The position numbers and the translations under genes were made by a program. This document shows, piece by piece, positions 1 to 7,747 of a stretch of 14,423 bases of DNA. This DNA is from Bacteroidota bacterium (lineage in GTDB: Bacteria > Bacteroidota > Bacteroidia > Chitinophagales > Chitinophagaceae): positions 1 to 14,423 of the forward strand of contig CANFLP010000045.1 in NCBI GenBank assembly GCA_947447835.1, read 5' to 3'. Numbering within the stretch: position 1 is the stretch's first letter; every line of letters starts with the position of its first letter. The notes under the pieces are model-generated. The model was given only the letters and a program-made list of their open reading frames with translations. It was not told where the DNA came from and made no database searches.

Positions 1-11
1 AAAATTTGAAG

Positions 12-19
12 TAAATTTG
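12..19 (+). promoter_or_regulatory. -7 promoter box (TAAATTTG) for the glmM-cysteine desulfurase unit
   Basis: The octamer TAAATTTG fits the Bacteroidota sigma-A -7 consensus TAnnTTTG. It lies 32 bases before the glmM ATG at 52, giving a predicted leader of about 27 bases. Any -33 element would fall outside or at the very edge of the window and cannot be judged. No Shine-Dalgarno-like purine block stands before the ATG, which is normal for this phylum. Confidence 0.6.
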
Positions 20-51
20 TAAATCCTTTTTTAAAAGTAAAAAATAACACT

Positions 52-1434
52 ATGTCTCTTATAAAAAGCATCTCAGGATTTAGAGGTACTATTGGCGGTA
101 AACCAAACGACAACCTTACTCCTATTGATATTGTCAAGTTTGCTTCGGCATATGGTACTTGGTTACAAAGCAAGTCGCCAGCTCGCAAAAAGGTAGTGGT
201 TGGAAGAGATGGAAGAATGAGCGGAGAAATGGTAGAGGCCTTAGTGGAACAAAGTTTATTAGCGCTAGGTATTGATGTAATTCATTTAGGATTAAGCACT
301 ACTCCTACTGTCGAAATGGCGGTGGTTTTTGAAGGTGCTGATGGTGGTATCATTTTAACTGCTAGCCATAATCCTAAAGAATGGAATGCATTAAAATTAT
401 TAAATGAGAAGGGTGAATTTGTAAGTGGTGAGGAAGGAAAAATAATTTTGACTTTAGCAGCCAACGAAGATTTTAATTACGCTTCGGTAGATGCAATGGG
501 TAAAGTAATTGCCAACAGTGATAGTTTAGAAAAACATATTAAAGCTATTGTTGAATATCCATTAGTGGACATTCATGCTATTAAAACCGCGAACTTTTCA
601 GTGGTAGTAGATGCTATTAATAGCTCAGGTGCATTTACAGTGCCTGCCTTGTTAAACGCAATTGGAGTAACTAATATCAAAGTATTGAATGCCGAAATGA
701 ATGGCAATTTCGCGCACAATCCAGAGCCTTTAAAAGAACATTTAACCGACTTGTGTAATACTGTAGTAAAAGAAAAAGCGCATTTAGGTATCGCTGTAGA
801 TCCAGATGTAGACAGATTATGCTTTGTGAGTGAGGACGGAGAATTATTTGGAGAAGAATATACTTTGGTTGCAGTTGCTGATTATATTTTACAAAATAAA
901 AAAGGTGCTACCGTAAGTAATTTATCATCAACAAGAGCATTACGTGATGTAACTGAAAAATATGGTTGTACTTATTATGCAAGTGCAGTTGGTGAAGTGA
1001 ATGTAGTTACGATGATGAAAAACCAAGCAGCCGTAATTGGAGGAGAAGGCAACGGGGGTATTATTGTTCCTGACTTACATTATGGAAGAGATGCATTAAT
1101 TGGTATTGCGTTGTTCTTGACTCATTTGGCTAAAACAAAAATGACCACTTCGGCATTAAGAGCTAGCTATCCTGCCTATTTCATGAGTAAGAAAAAGATG
1201 GATTTGGATGGCAATATCTCATTGGATAAAATTTTCACAACTTTAGAAGCCAAGTTTGGCCAATTCCCTATTAATAAGGTAGACGGTTTTAAAATTGACT
1301 TTGATAACGCATGGGTGCATTTAAGGTCAAGTAATACCGAACCCATTATTCGTATATACACCGAAGCGCCTTCTCAGGCTGAGGCGGACAAACTTGCGGA
1401 CGAGATCATTGCTATTATTGGCACAATTAAGTAA
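52..1434 (+). CDS. glmM: Phosphoglucosamine mutase-type alpha-D-phosphohexomutase
   Basis: A 460-residue, full-length member of the alpha-D-phosphohexomutase superfamily. The likely reaction is glucosamine-6-phosphate to glucosamine-1-phosphate, on the cytoplasmic route to UDP-GlcNAc for peptidoglycan and LPS. All four superfamily signatures are visible. The phosphoserine loop TASHNP is at 103-108, with Ser105 as the phosphorylated residue. The metal loop DPDVDR is at 250-255. The sugar-recognition loop GEGNGG is at 331-336. The C-terminal phosphate-binding loop RSSNTEP is at 425-431. The Asn-containing last loop (RxSNTEP rather than RPSGTEP) is a form I associate with Bacteroidota GlmM-like proteins. 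Substrate choice between glucosamine and mannose or glucose phosphates is inferred and not proven by motifs. The gene is 11 bases upstream of the cysteine desulfurase and probably co-transcribed with it. The ATG at 52 gives the expected short N-terminus before SISGFRGT. Confidence 0.88.
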   Translation: MSLIKSISGFRGTIGGKPNDNLTPIDIVKFASAYGTWLQSKSPARKKVVVGRDGRMSGEMVEALVEQSLLALGIDVIHLGLSTTPTVEMAVVFEGADGGIILTASHNPKEWNALKLLNEKGEFVSGEEGKIILTLAANEDFNYASVDAMGKVIANSDSLEKHIKAIVEYPLVDIHAIKTANFSVVVDAINSSGAFTVPALLNAIGVTNIKVLNAEMNGNFAHNPEPLKEHLTDLCNTVVKEKAHLGIAVDPDVDRLCFVSEDGELFGEEYTLVAVADYILQNKKGATVSNLSSTRALRDVTEKYGCTYYASAVGEVNVVTMMKNQAAVIGGEGNGGIIVPDLHYGRDALIGIALFLTHLAKTKMTTSALRASYPAYFMSKKKMDLDGNISLDKIFTTLEAKFGQFPINKVDGFKIDFDNAWVHLRSSNTEPIIRIYTEAPSQAEADKLADEIIAIIGTIK

Positions 1435-1445
1435 TTTAGCGACCT

Positions 1446-2573
1446 ATGGAGAGAATCTATTTTGACAATGCGGCTACCACTTCACTTGACCCTCAAGTAT
1501 TAGAAGCCATGATGCCCTATTTAACCGAAAAATTTGGCAACCCTTCTTCTATATACAGTTATGGCAGAGAGTCACGAATGGCAGTGGAGCAAGCACGTAA
1601 GTCGGTTGCTAAAATATTAGGGGCAAAGCCTGCAGAAATATTTTTCACTAGCGGTGGAACCGAAAGCAGCAATACCATTTTACATGCTGCGGTTTATGAC
1701 CTAGGATGTAAACATATTATTAGCTCGCCTATCGAACATCATGCTACTTTACATACCGTTGAGCATTTAGCGAAAACGGATGGGGTAAACCTTAGCTGGG
1801 TAAATGTTTTACCTAATGGTCATATTGATTTAGCACATTTGGAACAATTATTGGAAAACAGTCCTGAAAAAACCATTGTAAGCATTATGCATGCTAATAA
1901 TGAGATTGGGAACATGATTAATATTCATGCAGTAGGTGCAATTTGCAAAAAGCACAATGCCTATTTTCATAGCGACACCGTACAAACTGTTGGCCATTTT
2001 CCATTCAAACTAAATGAGATGCCCGTTGACTTTATCACTGGCGCTGGACATAAATTTCATGGACCAAAGGGAGTTGGTATTTTATATATCAATGAAAATA
2101 TCAAAATAAGTCCACTAGTACATGGTGGTGCACAAGAACGCAATATGCGAGCAGGTACTGAAAACCTTTATGGCATAGTTGGATTTGCAAAAGCATTAGA
2201 ATTAGCTACCGAAAATCATGAGAAAGACAGCGAACATATCAACGGCTTGAAAAAATACATGCATGACCAATTAATCGAACAGATTCCTGGCGTAAGCTTC
2301 AATGGAGATACTTTTGGCGATAGCTTATATACATTATTGAGCGTAAATTTTCCAAAGAATGAAAAGTCTGAAATGATGTTATTTAACTTAGACATTCATC
2401 ATATTTGCGCAAGTGGCGGAAGTGCTTGCTCTAGTGGTGCACAACAAGGTTCTCATGTAATAAGTGCTTTGGGAAAGGGCGGAGATATTGCCACCATTCG
2501 TTTCTCTTTTTCAAAAAACAATACTAAGGAAGAAATTGACCAAGTAGTTGCAACGCTTAAGGATTTAATTTAG
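1446..2573 (+). CDS. Cysteine desulfurase (NifS/IscS family, class V aminotransferase fold)
   Basis: A 375-residue PLP enzyme that removes sulfur from cysteine, yielding alanine and an enzyme persulfide. The persulfide feeds Fe-S cluster assembly or tRNA thiolation in the cytoplasm. Visible landmarks are the N-terminal IYFDNAATT; the PLP-phosphate region TSGGTESSN around 68-76; His98, which stacks on the cofactor (IEHHATL); NNEIG at 151-155; Asp177 in FHSDTVQ; the PLP-binding lysine Lys203 in GAGHKFHGPKG; and the persulfide cysteine Cys328 in SGGSACSSG. The length and the GSACSSG loop fit the NifS/IscS group rather than the longer SufS group. No IscU, IscR or SufBCD gene lies nearby, so the partner scaffold is unknown. 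The gene follows glmM by 11 bases with no promoter between them, and a strong hairpin follows at 2654-2689. The choice between the names iscS and nifS cannot be made from this window. Confidence 0.93.
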   Translation: MERIYFDNAATTSLDPQVLEAMMPYLTEKFGNPSSIYSYGRESRMAVEQARKSVAKILGAKPAEIFFTSGGTESSNTILHAAVYDLGCKHIISSPIEHHATLHTVEHLAKTDGVNLSWVNVLPNGHIDLAHLEQLLENSPEKTIVSIMHANNEIGNMINIHAVGAICKKHNAYFHSDTVQTVGHFPFKLNEMPVDFITGAGHKFHGPKGVGILYINENIKISPLVHGGAQERNMRAGTENLYGIVGFAKALELATENHEKDSEHINGLKKYMHDQLIEQIPGVSFNGDTFGDSLYTLLSVNFPKNEKSEMMLFNLDIHHICASGGSACSSGAQQGSHVISALGKGGDIATIRFSFSKNNTKEEIDQVVATLKDLI

Positions 2574-2653
2574 CGGTTTACAATTATCAAAACGTTTGAG
2601 GCTAATAAGCTAGCATTATAAGATTGCCAGCAAAAAAAATTCAAACAATACAT

Positions 2654-2689
2654 ATAAATAAGGCCCCGATTTTTCGGGGCCTTATTTAT
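2654..2689. terminator. Bidirectional intrinsic terminator between two convergent genes
   Basis: A perfect 16-bp inverted repeat has arms at 2654-2669 and 2674-2689, with a TTTT loop. The core GGCCCCGA/TCGGGGCC is flanked by A/T-rich pairs (AATAAGG...CCTTATT), so each strand has a T-rich 3' side. It sits 80 bases after the cysteine desulfurase stop and 17 bases beyond the stop of the convergent DUF2723 gene, so it can serve both units. Confidence 0.9.
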
Positions 2690-2706
2690 TCAAACTATTT
2701 TATAGA

Positions 2707-5700
2707 TTACTTTGTACTAGGTGCAGCTGCTGCATTTAATTTTGCAACATCTTCTTCTAATTTACTAATTGCATTTATTAGTTGATAAGATGTTAAAGCA
2801 TCCTGAACAAATGACATTTGTCTATTAGCCAAAGCATTTGGTTTTCCTTGATAGGCCAATTCAACATTTTGTAAAAACTGGTCTTCACTCATTGTATCCC
2901 CTAATGATCTATAATAGGCTAATTGTTGTTTTAAGTCTTTCAATACTGAAGTGGATACTTTCTTCGCCAATTCCATATCTCCAGCTGCGTAACAGGTTTG
3001 TAAAAATACGTAAGAGAAATAGTTATGTTGATTACCTCTATTTGAAGTCATTCCATAAGGGAAACTCTTTTCGTTGGTTTCACTATCTAATTTTCTTAAA
3101 ATTTGCTTAGCACTATCCTTCTTCCCTTCCATTACTAAAGCTTGTGCAATTTGTGCAACGGAATAGCGAATAGAATTCAAGTGACGTCTATTTTCTTCAT
3201 CATAATAAACACCTGGGTTCTTTGCATTACCGAAAGCAAATTTTGTCATGACGTTTTTGTATGCAACCTCGGTATTCACTGCGCTTTCTCCAATTACTGG
3301 AACTAACTCATAAGACATACCTGTTTGGCGAACATATTTATCAAGACCTAATTCTTTTAACTCTTGTAATGAAGTAAAGCATATTGGACGCTTAAATTGT
3401 GAAGTGGCAATGATTGCATACATGGCCATTTCATTTTTGACCATATACTGACGATTTGGATTAAAATCAATCAACATTTCGTCAACGATATTATCATTAG
3501 CCTTTGCAATGCCTGAAGCAATTGCATTTGCCTTATTCACAGGCACTTTAAATTTATGCGTAGGGAATATATTTACAGGTCCTTCGTTTGTTGAAGCCTG
3601 GTATTTACCTGTTTGATCACCTACTACATATCGTAATACTGAATCTAAATTGTGATAGGTTTTTTCGCCAAATTCAGGAAGCGCATTGTAATAAGCAACA
3701 TTTAATTTATTACCTGCTACTTGCTCTTCACTAAATATTACATCAAACTTATCACTTTGATTTACTTTATATCTAAGCTCTCTCATATACCAATCAGATC
3801 CCAATAAACTATTTACAACCACACGCACGTCTGGACGAATACCTTCCACTTCCTGTGCATACCATAACGGGTAGGTATCGTTGTCACCAAATGAAAATAA
3901 GATGGCGTTTGGAGGACAACTTTCTAAATAATCACGTGCTAAGTCACGAGGCAAAGTTTTTTGACTTCTATCATGGTCATCCCATTCTTGTTGTGCCATT
4001 AAACTTGGTACTGCTAAAAAGCAAACCACTGTAGCCAATATTGCAGCAACACGTTGATTGACAAACTTAGTAAACCACTCAACCACTTGCAATACACCTA
4101 ATCCAATCCATATTGCAAAAGCATAGAAAGATCCTACATATGCATAATCACGTTCACGCGGTTGTAAACTTACTTGGTTTAAGTATAATACAATTGCAAT
4201 ACCAGTAAAAAAGAATAATAAACCTGTAACAACAAAATCTTTTTTGGCTTTTTGGTATTGAAATATAAATCCAATGATACCCAAAATAAACGGCAACATA
4301 TACAAACTGTTATGTGCTTTATTTTGATTCTTAATGGTATCAGGTAGTTTTGATTGGTCTCCAAAAAATAAATTATCAATTACTGAAATACCAGTACTAA
4401 AATTACCGTCACGTACATTACCAAAACCTTGTAAGTCATTTTGTTTTCCTGCAAAGTTCCAAAGGAAATAACGCAGGTACATGAACCCAAATTGATAGTT
4501 GGTAAAGTATTTAATATTATCTCTTAAAGTTGGCGCTTCCCCATCCACTACACCTGCAAATGCTTTATAGCTATCTAATTGTCCGCGATCGTTTTCAGAA
4601 TCCCACATTCTGGGGAATAAATGCGCTGACGGAGCCGATGTCCAATCTCTTTTAAAATTCTTTCCAGCTAATTCGTAATTTTGTGGCCCTTTTACATACT
4701 GATCACTTCCTTCGATATTATCTACTTTGTCTACATAATCAGGTCCGTATAAAATAGGCCAATCTCCATATTGCTCTCTGCCTAAATATCCAACCAAGGT
4801 TACTGGATTATCTACATTGTACATATCCACCGAAGGATCTGCATTTGAACGGACCATTGTAGTTAAATAACTGGTATACCCCAATAAAAAGAATACTGTT
4901 GACCAAATACCCAATTTTAAAAAGTATAAGCCTTTCTTGTTTGCATAATAGATCCCGAAAGATAATACCGCTGCAACTAAAACAAAGAAAGCTATAAATC
5001 CAGTAAAGAATGGCAAGCCAAATGAGTTTACAAATGCAACGTCAAATGCTCCAGCCCACTTAATAGTATATTGAATTAAGAATACTTGTATAAATCCTGT
5101 AATCACAACCCCGATAAAAAATGCTACTAAACCGCCTTTCCAACTTGCTTTATAATTACGGAAATAATAGACCATTACAATTGCAGGAATTGTCAATAAG
5201 TTTAATAAGTGAACTCCAATAGAAACACCCATCATGTAAAATATAAAGATGATCCACTTATCTGCACCAGGCTGGTCGGCTTTATGCTCCCATTTTAAAA
5301 TGGCCCAAAATACTAAAGCAGTAAAGAAAGAACTTAATGCATAAACTTCTCCCTCAACTGCACTATACCAAAATGAATCGGTAAAAGTGTATGCCAAAGC
5401 GCCAACAATACCTGCGCCCATGATAGAAATAATTTGTGCATTACTTAAAGCATCAGTTCCTTTTTGTACCATTCTTTTTGCAAAGTGTGTAATAGTCCAA
5501 AACAAAAACATGATTGTAAATCCACTTGCCAATGCACTCATGATATTTACGGCTTTTGCAGCAGTCAAAGGATTGTCACCAAAAAGGATAATAAATAAAC
5601 GACCTAAAAGCACAAACATAGGTGCTCCTGGTGGATGCGGAATTTGTAATTTATACGCACTGCTAATAAACTCACCACAATCCCAAAAGCTACCTGTAGC

Positions 5701-5781
5701 CTCGGTGGTCATAATATATACAGTACAAGCAATTAGGGTTACAATCCAACCCGTCCAATTATTCACTTTTTTAAAGTCCAT
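2707..5781 (-). CDS. DUF2723 family GT-C glycosyltransferase-like membrane protein (TMEM260-like, putative protein O-mannosyltransferase)
   Basis: A 1024-residue multi-pass membrane protein. The N-terminal half holds many hydrophobic segments, for example about 10-27, 55-72, 75-100, 120-140 and several more up to about 600. The first loop carries the acidic motif WDCGEF (Asp34, Glu37) followed by IPHPPGAP (His49 to Pro54). This matches the DxGE...HPPG pattern of DUF2723 and eukaryotic TMEM260, which belong to the GT-C fold and use lipid-linked sugar donors. The region from about 600 onward is soluble. It begins near RDLARDYLESCPPNAILFSFGDNDTYP, and from about 880 to the end it is helical and TPR-like. 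The likely role is transfer of a hexose, perhaps mannose, to envelope proteins at the inner membrane facing the periplasm. The family assignment is strong; donor and acceptor are inferred. The gene is monocistronic, with its own TAnnTTTG promoter and a terminator 17 bases past the stop. Confidence 0.85.
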   Translation of the reverse strand: MDFKKVNNWTGWIVTLIACTVYIMTTEATGSFWDCGEFISSAYKLQIPHPPGAPMFVLLGRLFIILFGDNPLTAAKAVNIMSALASGFTIMFLFWTITHFAKRMVQKGTDALSNAQIISIMGAGIVGALAYTFTDSFWYSAVEGEVYALSSFFTALVFWAILKWEHKADQPGADKWIIFIFYMMGVSIGVHLLNLLTIPAIVMVYYFRNYKASWKGGLVAFFIGVVITGFIQVFLIQYTIKWAGAFDVAFVNSFGLPFFTGFIAFFVLVAAVLSFGIYYANKKGLYFLKLGIWSTVFFLLGYTSYLTTMVRSNADPSVDMYNVDNPVTLVGYLGREQYGDWPILYGPDYVDKVDNIEGSDQYVKGPQNYELAGKNFKRDWTSAPSAHLFPRMWDSENDRGQLDSYKAFAGVVDGEAPTLRDNIKYFTNYQFGFMYLRYFLWNFAGKQNDLQGFGNVRDGNFSTGISVIDNLFFGDQSKLPDTIKNQNKAHNSLYMLPFILGIIGFIFQYQKAKKDFVVTGLLFFFTGIAIVLYLNQVSLQPRERDYAYVGSFYAFAIWIGLGVLQVVEWFTKFVNQRVAAILATVVCFLAVPSLMAQQEWDDHDRSQKTLPRDLARDYLESCPPNAILFSFGDNDTYPLWYAQEVEGIRPDVRVVVNSLLGSDWYMRELRYKVNQSDKFDVIFSEEQVAGNKLNVAYYNALPEFGEKTYHNLDSVLRYVVGDQTGKYQASTNEGPVNIFPTHKFKVPVNKANAIASGIAKANDNIVDEMLIDFNPNRQYMVKNEMAMYAIIATSQFKRPICFTSLQELKELGLDKYVRQTGMSYELVPVIGESAVNTEVAYKNVMTKFAFGNAKNPGVYYDEENRRHLNSIRYSVAQIAQALVMEGKKDSAKQILRKLDSETNEKSFPYGMTSNRGNQHNYFSYVFLQTCYAAGDMELAKKVSTSVLKDLKQQLAYYRSLGDTMSEDQFLQNVELAYQGKPNALANRQMSFVQDALTSYQLINAISKLEEDVAKLNAAAAPSTK

Positions 5782-5801
5782 TTTGACATTTTTAGTAGTT
5801 G

Positions 5802-5809
5802 CAAACTTA
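5802..5809 (-). promoter_or_regulatory. -7 promoter box (TAAGTTTG) for the DUF2723 gene
   Basis: Read on the minus strand, 5809 to 5802 is TAAGTTTG, an exact TAnnTTTG match. It ends 20 bases before the ATG at 5781, so the predicted leader is about 15 bases. I see no TTG at the usual 17-23 base distance upstream; the nearest is only 12 bases away. The box shares a 119-base intergenic region with the divergent mtaB promoter. Confidence 0.6.
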
Positions 5810-5886
5810 ACTTAATCTAGGCAAAAAGGGAAATTAAGCACCGGTTTATGAATATTTTAAGATTTCCGGGTTCCCCTTAGGTTTTT

Positions 5887-5894
5887 TATCTTTG
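5887..5894 (+). promoter_or_regulatory. -7 promoter box (TATCTTTG) for mtaB, predicting a leaderless transcript
   Basis: TATCTTTG is an exact TAnnTTTG match and ends only six bases before the ATG at 5901. In this phylum transcription starts about 4-7 bases after the final G, so the mRNA should begin at or within two bases of the start codon. The possible TTG start at 5892 lies inside this box, which argues against it. No clear -33 TTG is present at the expected distance. Confidence 0.65.
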
Positions 5895-5900
5895 CCGTCC

Positions 5901-7193
5901 ATGAGTAACCCACGTTCAGTAGCATTTCATACATTAGGCTGTAAGCTTAACTTTTCGGAGACTTCTACCCTATCCAGACAATTGGAACAGGAGGGCTTTG
6001 AAAAGAAGGCATTTACGGATAAGGCCGACGTATATGTAATAAATACTTGCTCGGTTACCGATAACGCCGACAAAGAGTGTAGGCAATTAGTCCGCCGTAT
6101 TCAAAGGCGCGCTCCTGAAAGCTTTGTAGTGATTACCGGCTGCTATGCACAATTAAAACCACAAGAGATTGCCGATATCCCTGGAGTAGATCTGGTATTA
6201 GGTGCTGCCGAGAAATTTAATCTGGTGCAACATTTATCTACTTTGACAAAGGGGGAGGATGCAAAAATTTGTAGTTGTGATATTGAGGAGGTTTCTGGAT
6301 TTAATTCCTCGTTTTCGGTAAATGACCGTACACGTACTTTTCTGAAAGTTCAGGATGGTTGCGATTATAGCTGTTCCTTTTGCACCATACCAATGGCTAG
6401 AGGAAAAAGCCGAAGTGATAGTATCGAAAATGTAGTTAAGCAAGCGCAGGAATTAGCAAAAAACGGGGTGAAAGAAATTGTGTTGACAGGCATTAATTTA
6501 GGAGATTTTGGAAAAGGGGGAGATGGTGGCAAAAAACATGACGAAAACTTTTTCGAATTGGTAAAAGCATTGGATCAAGAAACAAATATTCCACGTTATC
6601 GTATATCCTCTATTGAGCCTAACTTACTAACGAATGAAATAATTGAATGGGTAGCAAATAGCAAAAGTTTTATGCCTCACTTTCATATTCCATTACAGAG
6701 TGGTTCTGATACAGTACTTAAACTAATGCAAAGAAGATACAATAGCGAATTGTATTCCGATAGAATCAAAAGCATTAAAGCAATTATGCCGCATGCTTGT
6801 ATTGGGGTTGATGTGATTGTAGGATCGCCTGGTGAAACAGCGGAATATTTTAAAGAGAGTTTTGACTTTATACATGCATTAGATGTGTCTTATTTACATG
6901 TATTTACTTATTCCGAGAGAGCCCTGACTAAAGCATTGGATATTAAACCTATTGTACCTATTTCGATCAGAAATGAAAGGAATAAAATGTTGCGAAATTT
7001 ATCTTATCAAAAGCAACAATATTTTAATGCACAACATGTTAATGAAACAAGGCCTGTGTTGTTTGAGTCTATCAAACAAAAAGATCCAAATGATATTCCA
7101 ATGCTAGAAGGGTATACAGATAACTATATCAGAGTTATAACACCATACAGGGAAGAATGGAGCAATCAAATAGTAGAATGGAAATTAGCTTAG
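5901..7193 (+). CDS. mtaB: tRNA (N6-L-threonylcarbamoyladenosine(37)-C2)-methylthiotransferase MtaB
   Basis: A 430-residue radical SAM methylthiotransferase. It converts t6A37 to ms2t6A37 in tRNAs that read ANN codons, next to the anticodon. The N-terminal UPF0004 domain holds the three auxiliary-cluster cysteines: Cys14 in HTLGCKLN, Cys50 in INTCSVT and Cys81 in ITGCYAQ. The radical SAM CxxxCxxC motif is Cys154, Cys158 and Cys161 in DGCDYSCSFC. The following segments TGINLGDFG and FHIPLQSGSD (about 196-270) are typical of the MiaB/MtaB family. The C-terminal part (about 385-430) looks like a short TRAM-type RNA-binding domain. The TLGCKLN start and the overall length favour MtaB over RimO or MiaB. 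ATG 5901 is chosen over the TTG at 5892 because the TTG falls in the promoter and family members begin close to the TLGC motif. The gene is monocistronic, diverges from the DUF2723 gene and converges on the upxY-like gene. Confidence 0.9.
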   Translation: MSNPRSVAFHTLGCKLNFSETSTLSRQLEQEGFEKKAFTDKADVYVINTCSVTDNADKECRQLVRRIQRRAPESFVVITGCYAQLKPQEIADIPGVDLVLGAAEKFNLVQHLSTLTKGEDAKICSCDIEEVSGFNSSFSVNDRTRTFLKVQDGCDYSCSFCTIPMARGKSRSDSIENVVKQAQELAKNGVKEIVLTGINLGDFGKGGDGGKKHDENFFELVKALDQETNIPRYRISSIEPNLLTNEIIEWVANSKSFMPHFHIPLQSGSDTVLKLMQRRYNSELYSDRIKSIKAIMPHACIGVDVIVGSPGETAEYFKESFDFIHALDVSYLHVFTYSERALTKALDIKPIVPISIRNERNKMLRNLSYQKQQYFNAQHVNETRPVLFESIKQKDPNDIPMLEGYTDNYIRVITPYREEWSNQIVEWKLA

Positions 7194-7224
7194 GAGTAAA
7201 TTAAGTATTGGCCTACAAGTATAA

Positions 7225-7746
7225 TTAATAAAGGGACACTTCGTCGGCTTTGAATTCTACTATCATCATCATATTAATGCTTTCTAGCCTTACAAAGACG
7301 GTCTTTTTCCCGGACTTAACTACCTCCCCTCTTTGGCCCATAAACAAGCCCTGATTGATAGAAACCTTAGTTTGTGAAGGAATATTGGCCATGTCTACAA
7401 TTTGAACAGATGCTGTGGACAAACCTAAATACTTTCTTATTTCTTCTATCTCCACGTCTCTAATAATAGCTGGTTTCTTTTCGAAATATAAAAAATTAAC
7501 CACGCCAATTGTAGATAATATTTTGGTGTAATCTTCTTTGGATGCTCTGACAAAAACATAAGACCTAAACAATGGTGTTTCAATTATTTTTTTTCGGTCA
7601 GACCATTGTCTTTCTTGCTTTTGAACAGGGCACCAACTTTCAAAACCTTTCTGAATGAGCAAGTCGTCTACTTTTTTCTCCCACTTAGACTTAGTATATA
7701 TAACGTGCCATTTTATTTCAGTTGGCGATGCTTTTATAATTTCCAT
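7225..7746 (-). CDS. UpxY/NusG-like transcription antiterminator
   Basis: A 173-residue specialised NusG paralogue. The N-terminal NGN domain, about 12-107, opens with KWHVIYTKSKWEKKVDDLL and contains FESWCPVQKQERQWSDRKK and PLFRSYVFVR, the UpxY/RfaH/LoaP-like signature. The C-terminal KOW-like domain, about 127-173, carries GLFMGQRGEVV and a beta-rich end. Such proteins bind RNA polymerase and promote elongation through chosen operons, in Bacteroides often capsular polysaccharide loci. Here no polysaccharide genes follow. The gene is the last of a two-gene unit, starting one base after the protease stop codon, so translation is probably coupled. It is not the housekeeping nusG, which normally sits beside secE and ribosomal protein genes. 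Its target operon cannot be read from this window. No terminator hairpin is visible in the 31 bases between it and the convergent mtaB. Confidence 0.85.
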   Translation of the reverse strand: MEIIKASPTEIKWHVIYTKSKWEKKVDDLLIQKGFESWCPVQKQERQWSDRKKIIETPLFRSYVFVRASKEDYTKILSTIGVVNFLYFEKKPAIIRDVEIEEIRKYLGLSTASVQIVDMANIPSQTKVSINQGLFMGQRGEVVKSGKKTVFVRLESINMMMIVEFKADEVSLY

Positions 7747-7747
7747 C

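Noticed and set aside
2574..2653. Possible imperfect palindrome around GCTAGC in the spacer after the cysteine desulfurase
   Set aside because: Only the six-base centre is symmetric; the flanks match poorly. Nothing else recognisable is present in this spacer apart from the terminator at 2654-2689.
2838..3110. 90-residue open frame on the plus strand within the DUF2723 C-terminal region
   Set aside because: It is fully inside a confident gene on the other strand, has no recognisable motif and no promoter box, and is best explained as chance.
5387..5815. 142-residue open frame on the plus strand, antisense to the DUF2723 N-terminus and partly hydrophobic
   Set aside because: It mirrors the codon pattern of a strongly supported membrane protein gene and shows no family motif. 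Its apparent hydrophobicity is a by-product of the opposite strand.
5892..5900. Upstream TTG start for mtaB adding three residues
   Set aside because: The TTG is the 3' part of the TATCTTTG promoter box, so it would not be in the mRNA. The ATG at 5901 gives the family-typical N-terminus.
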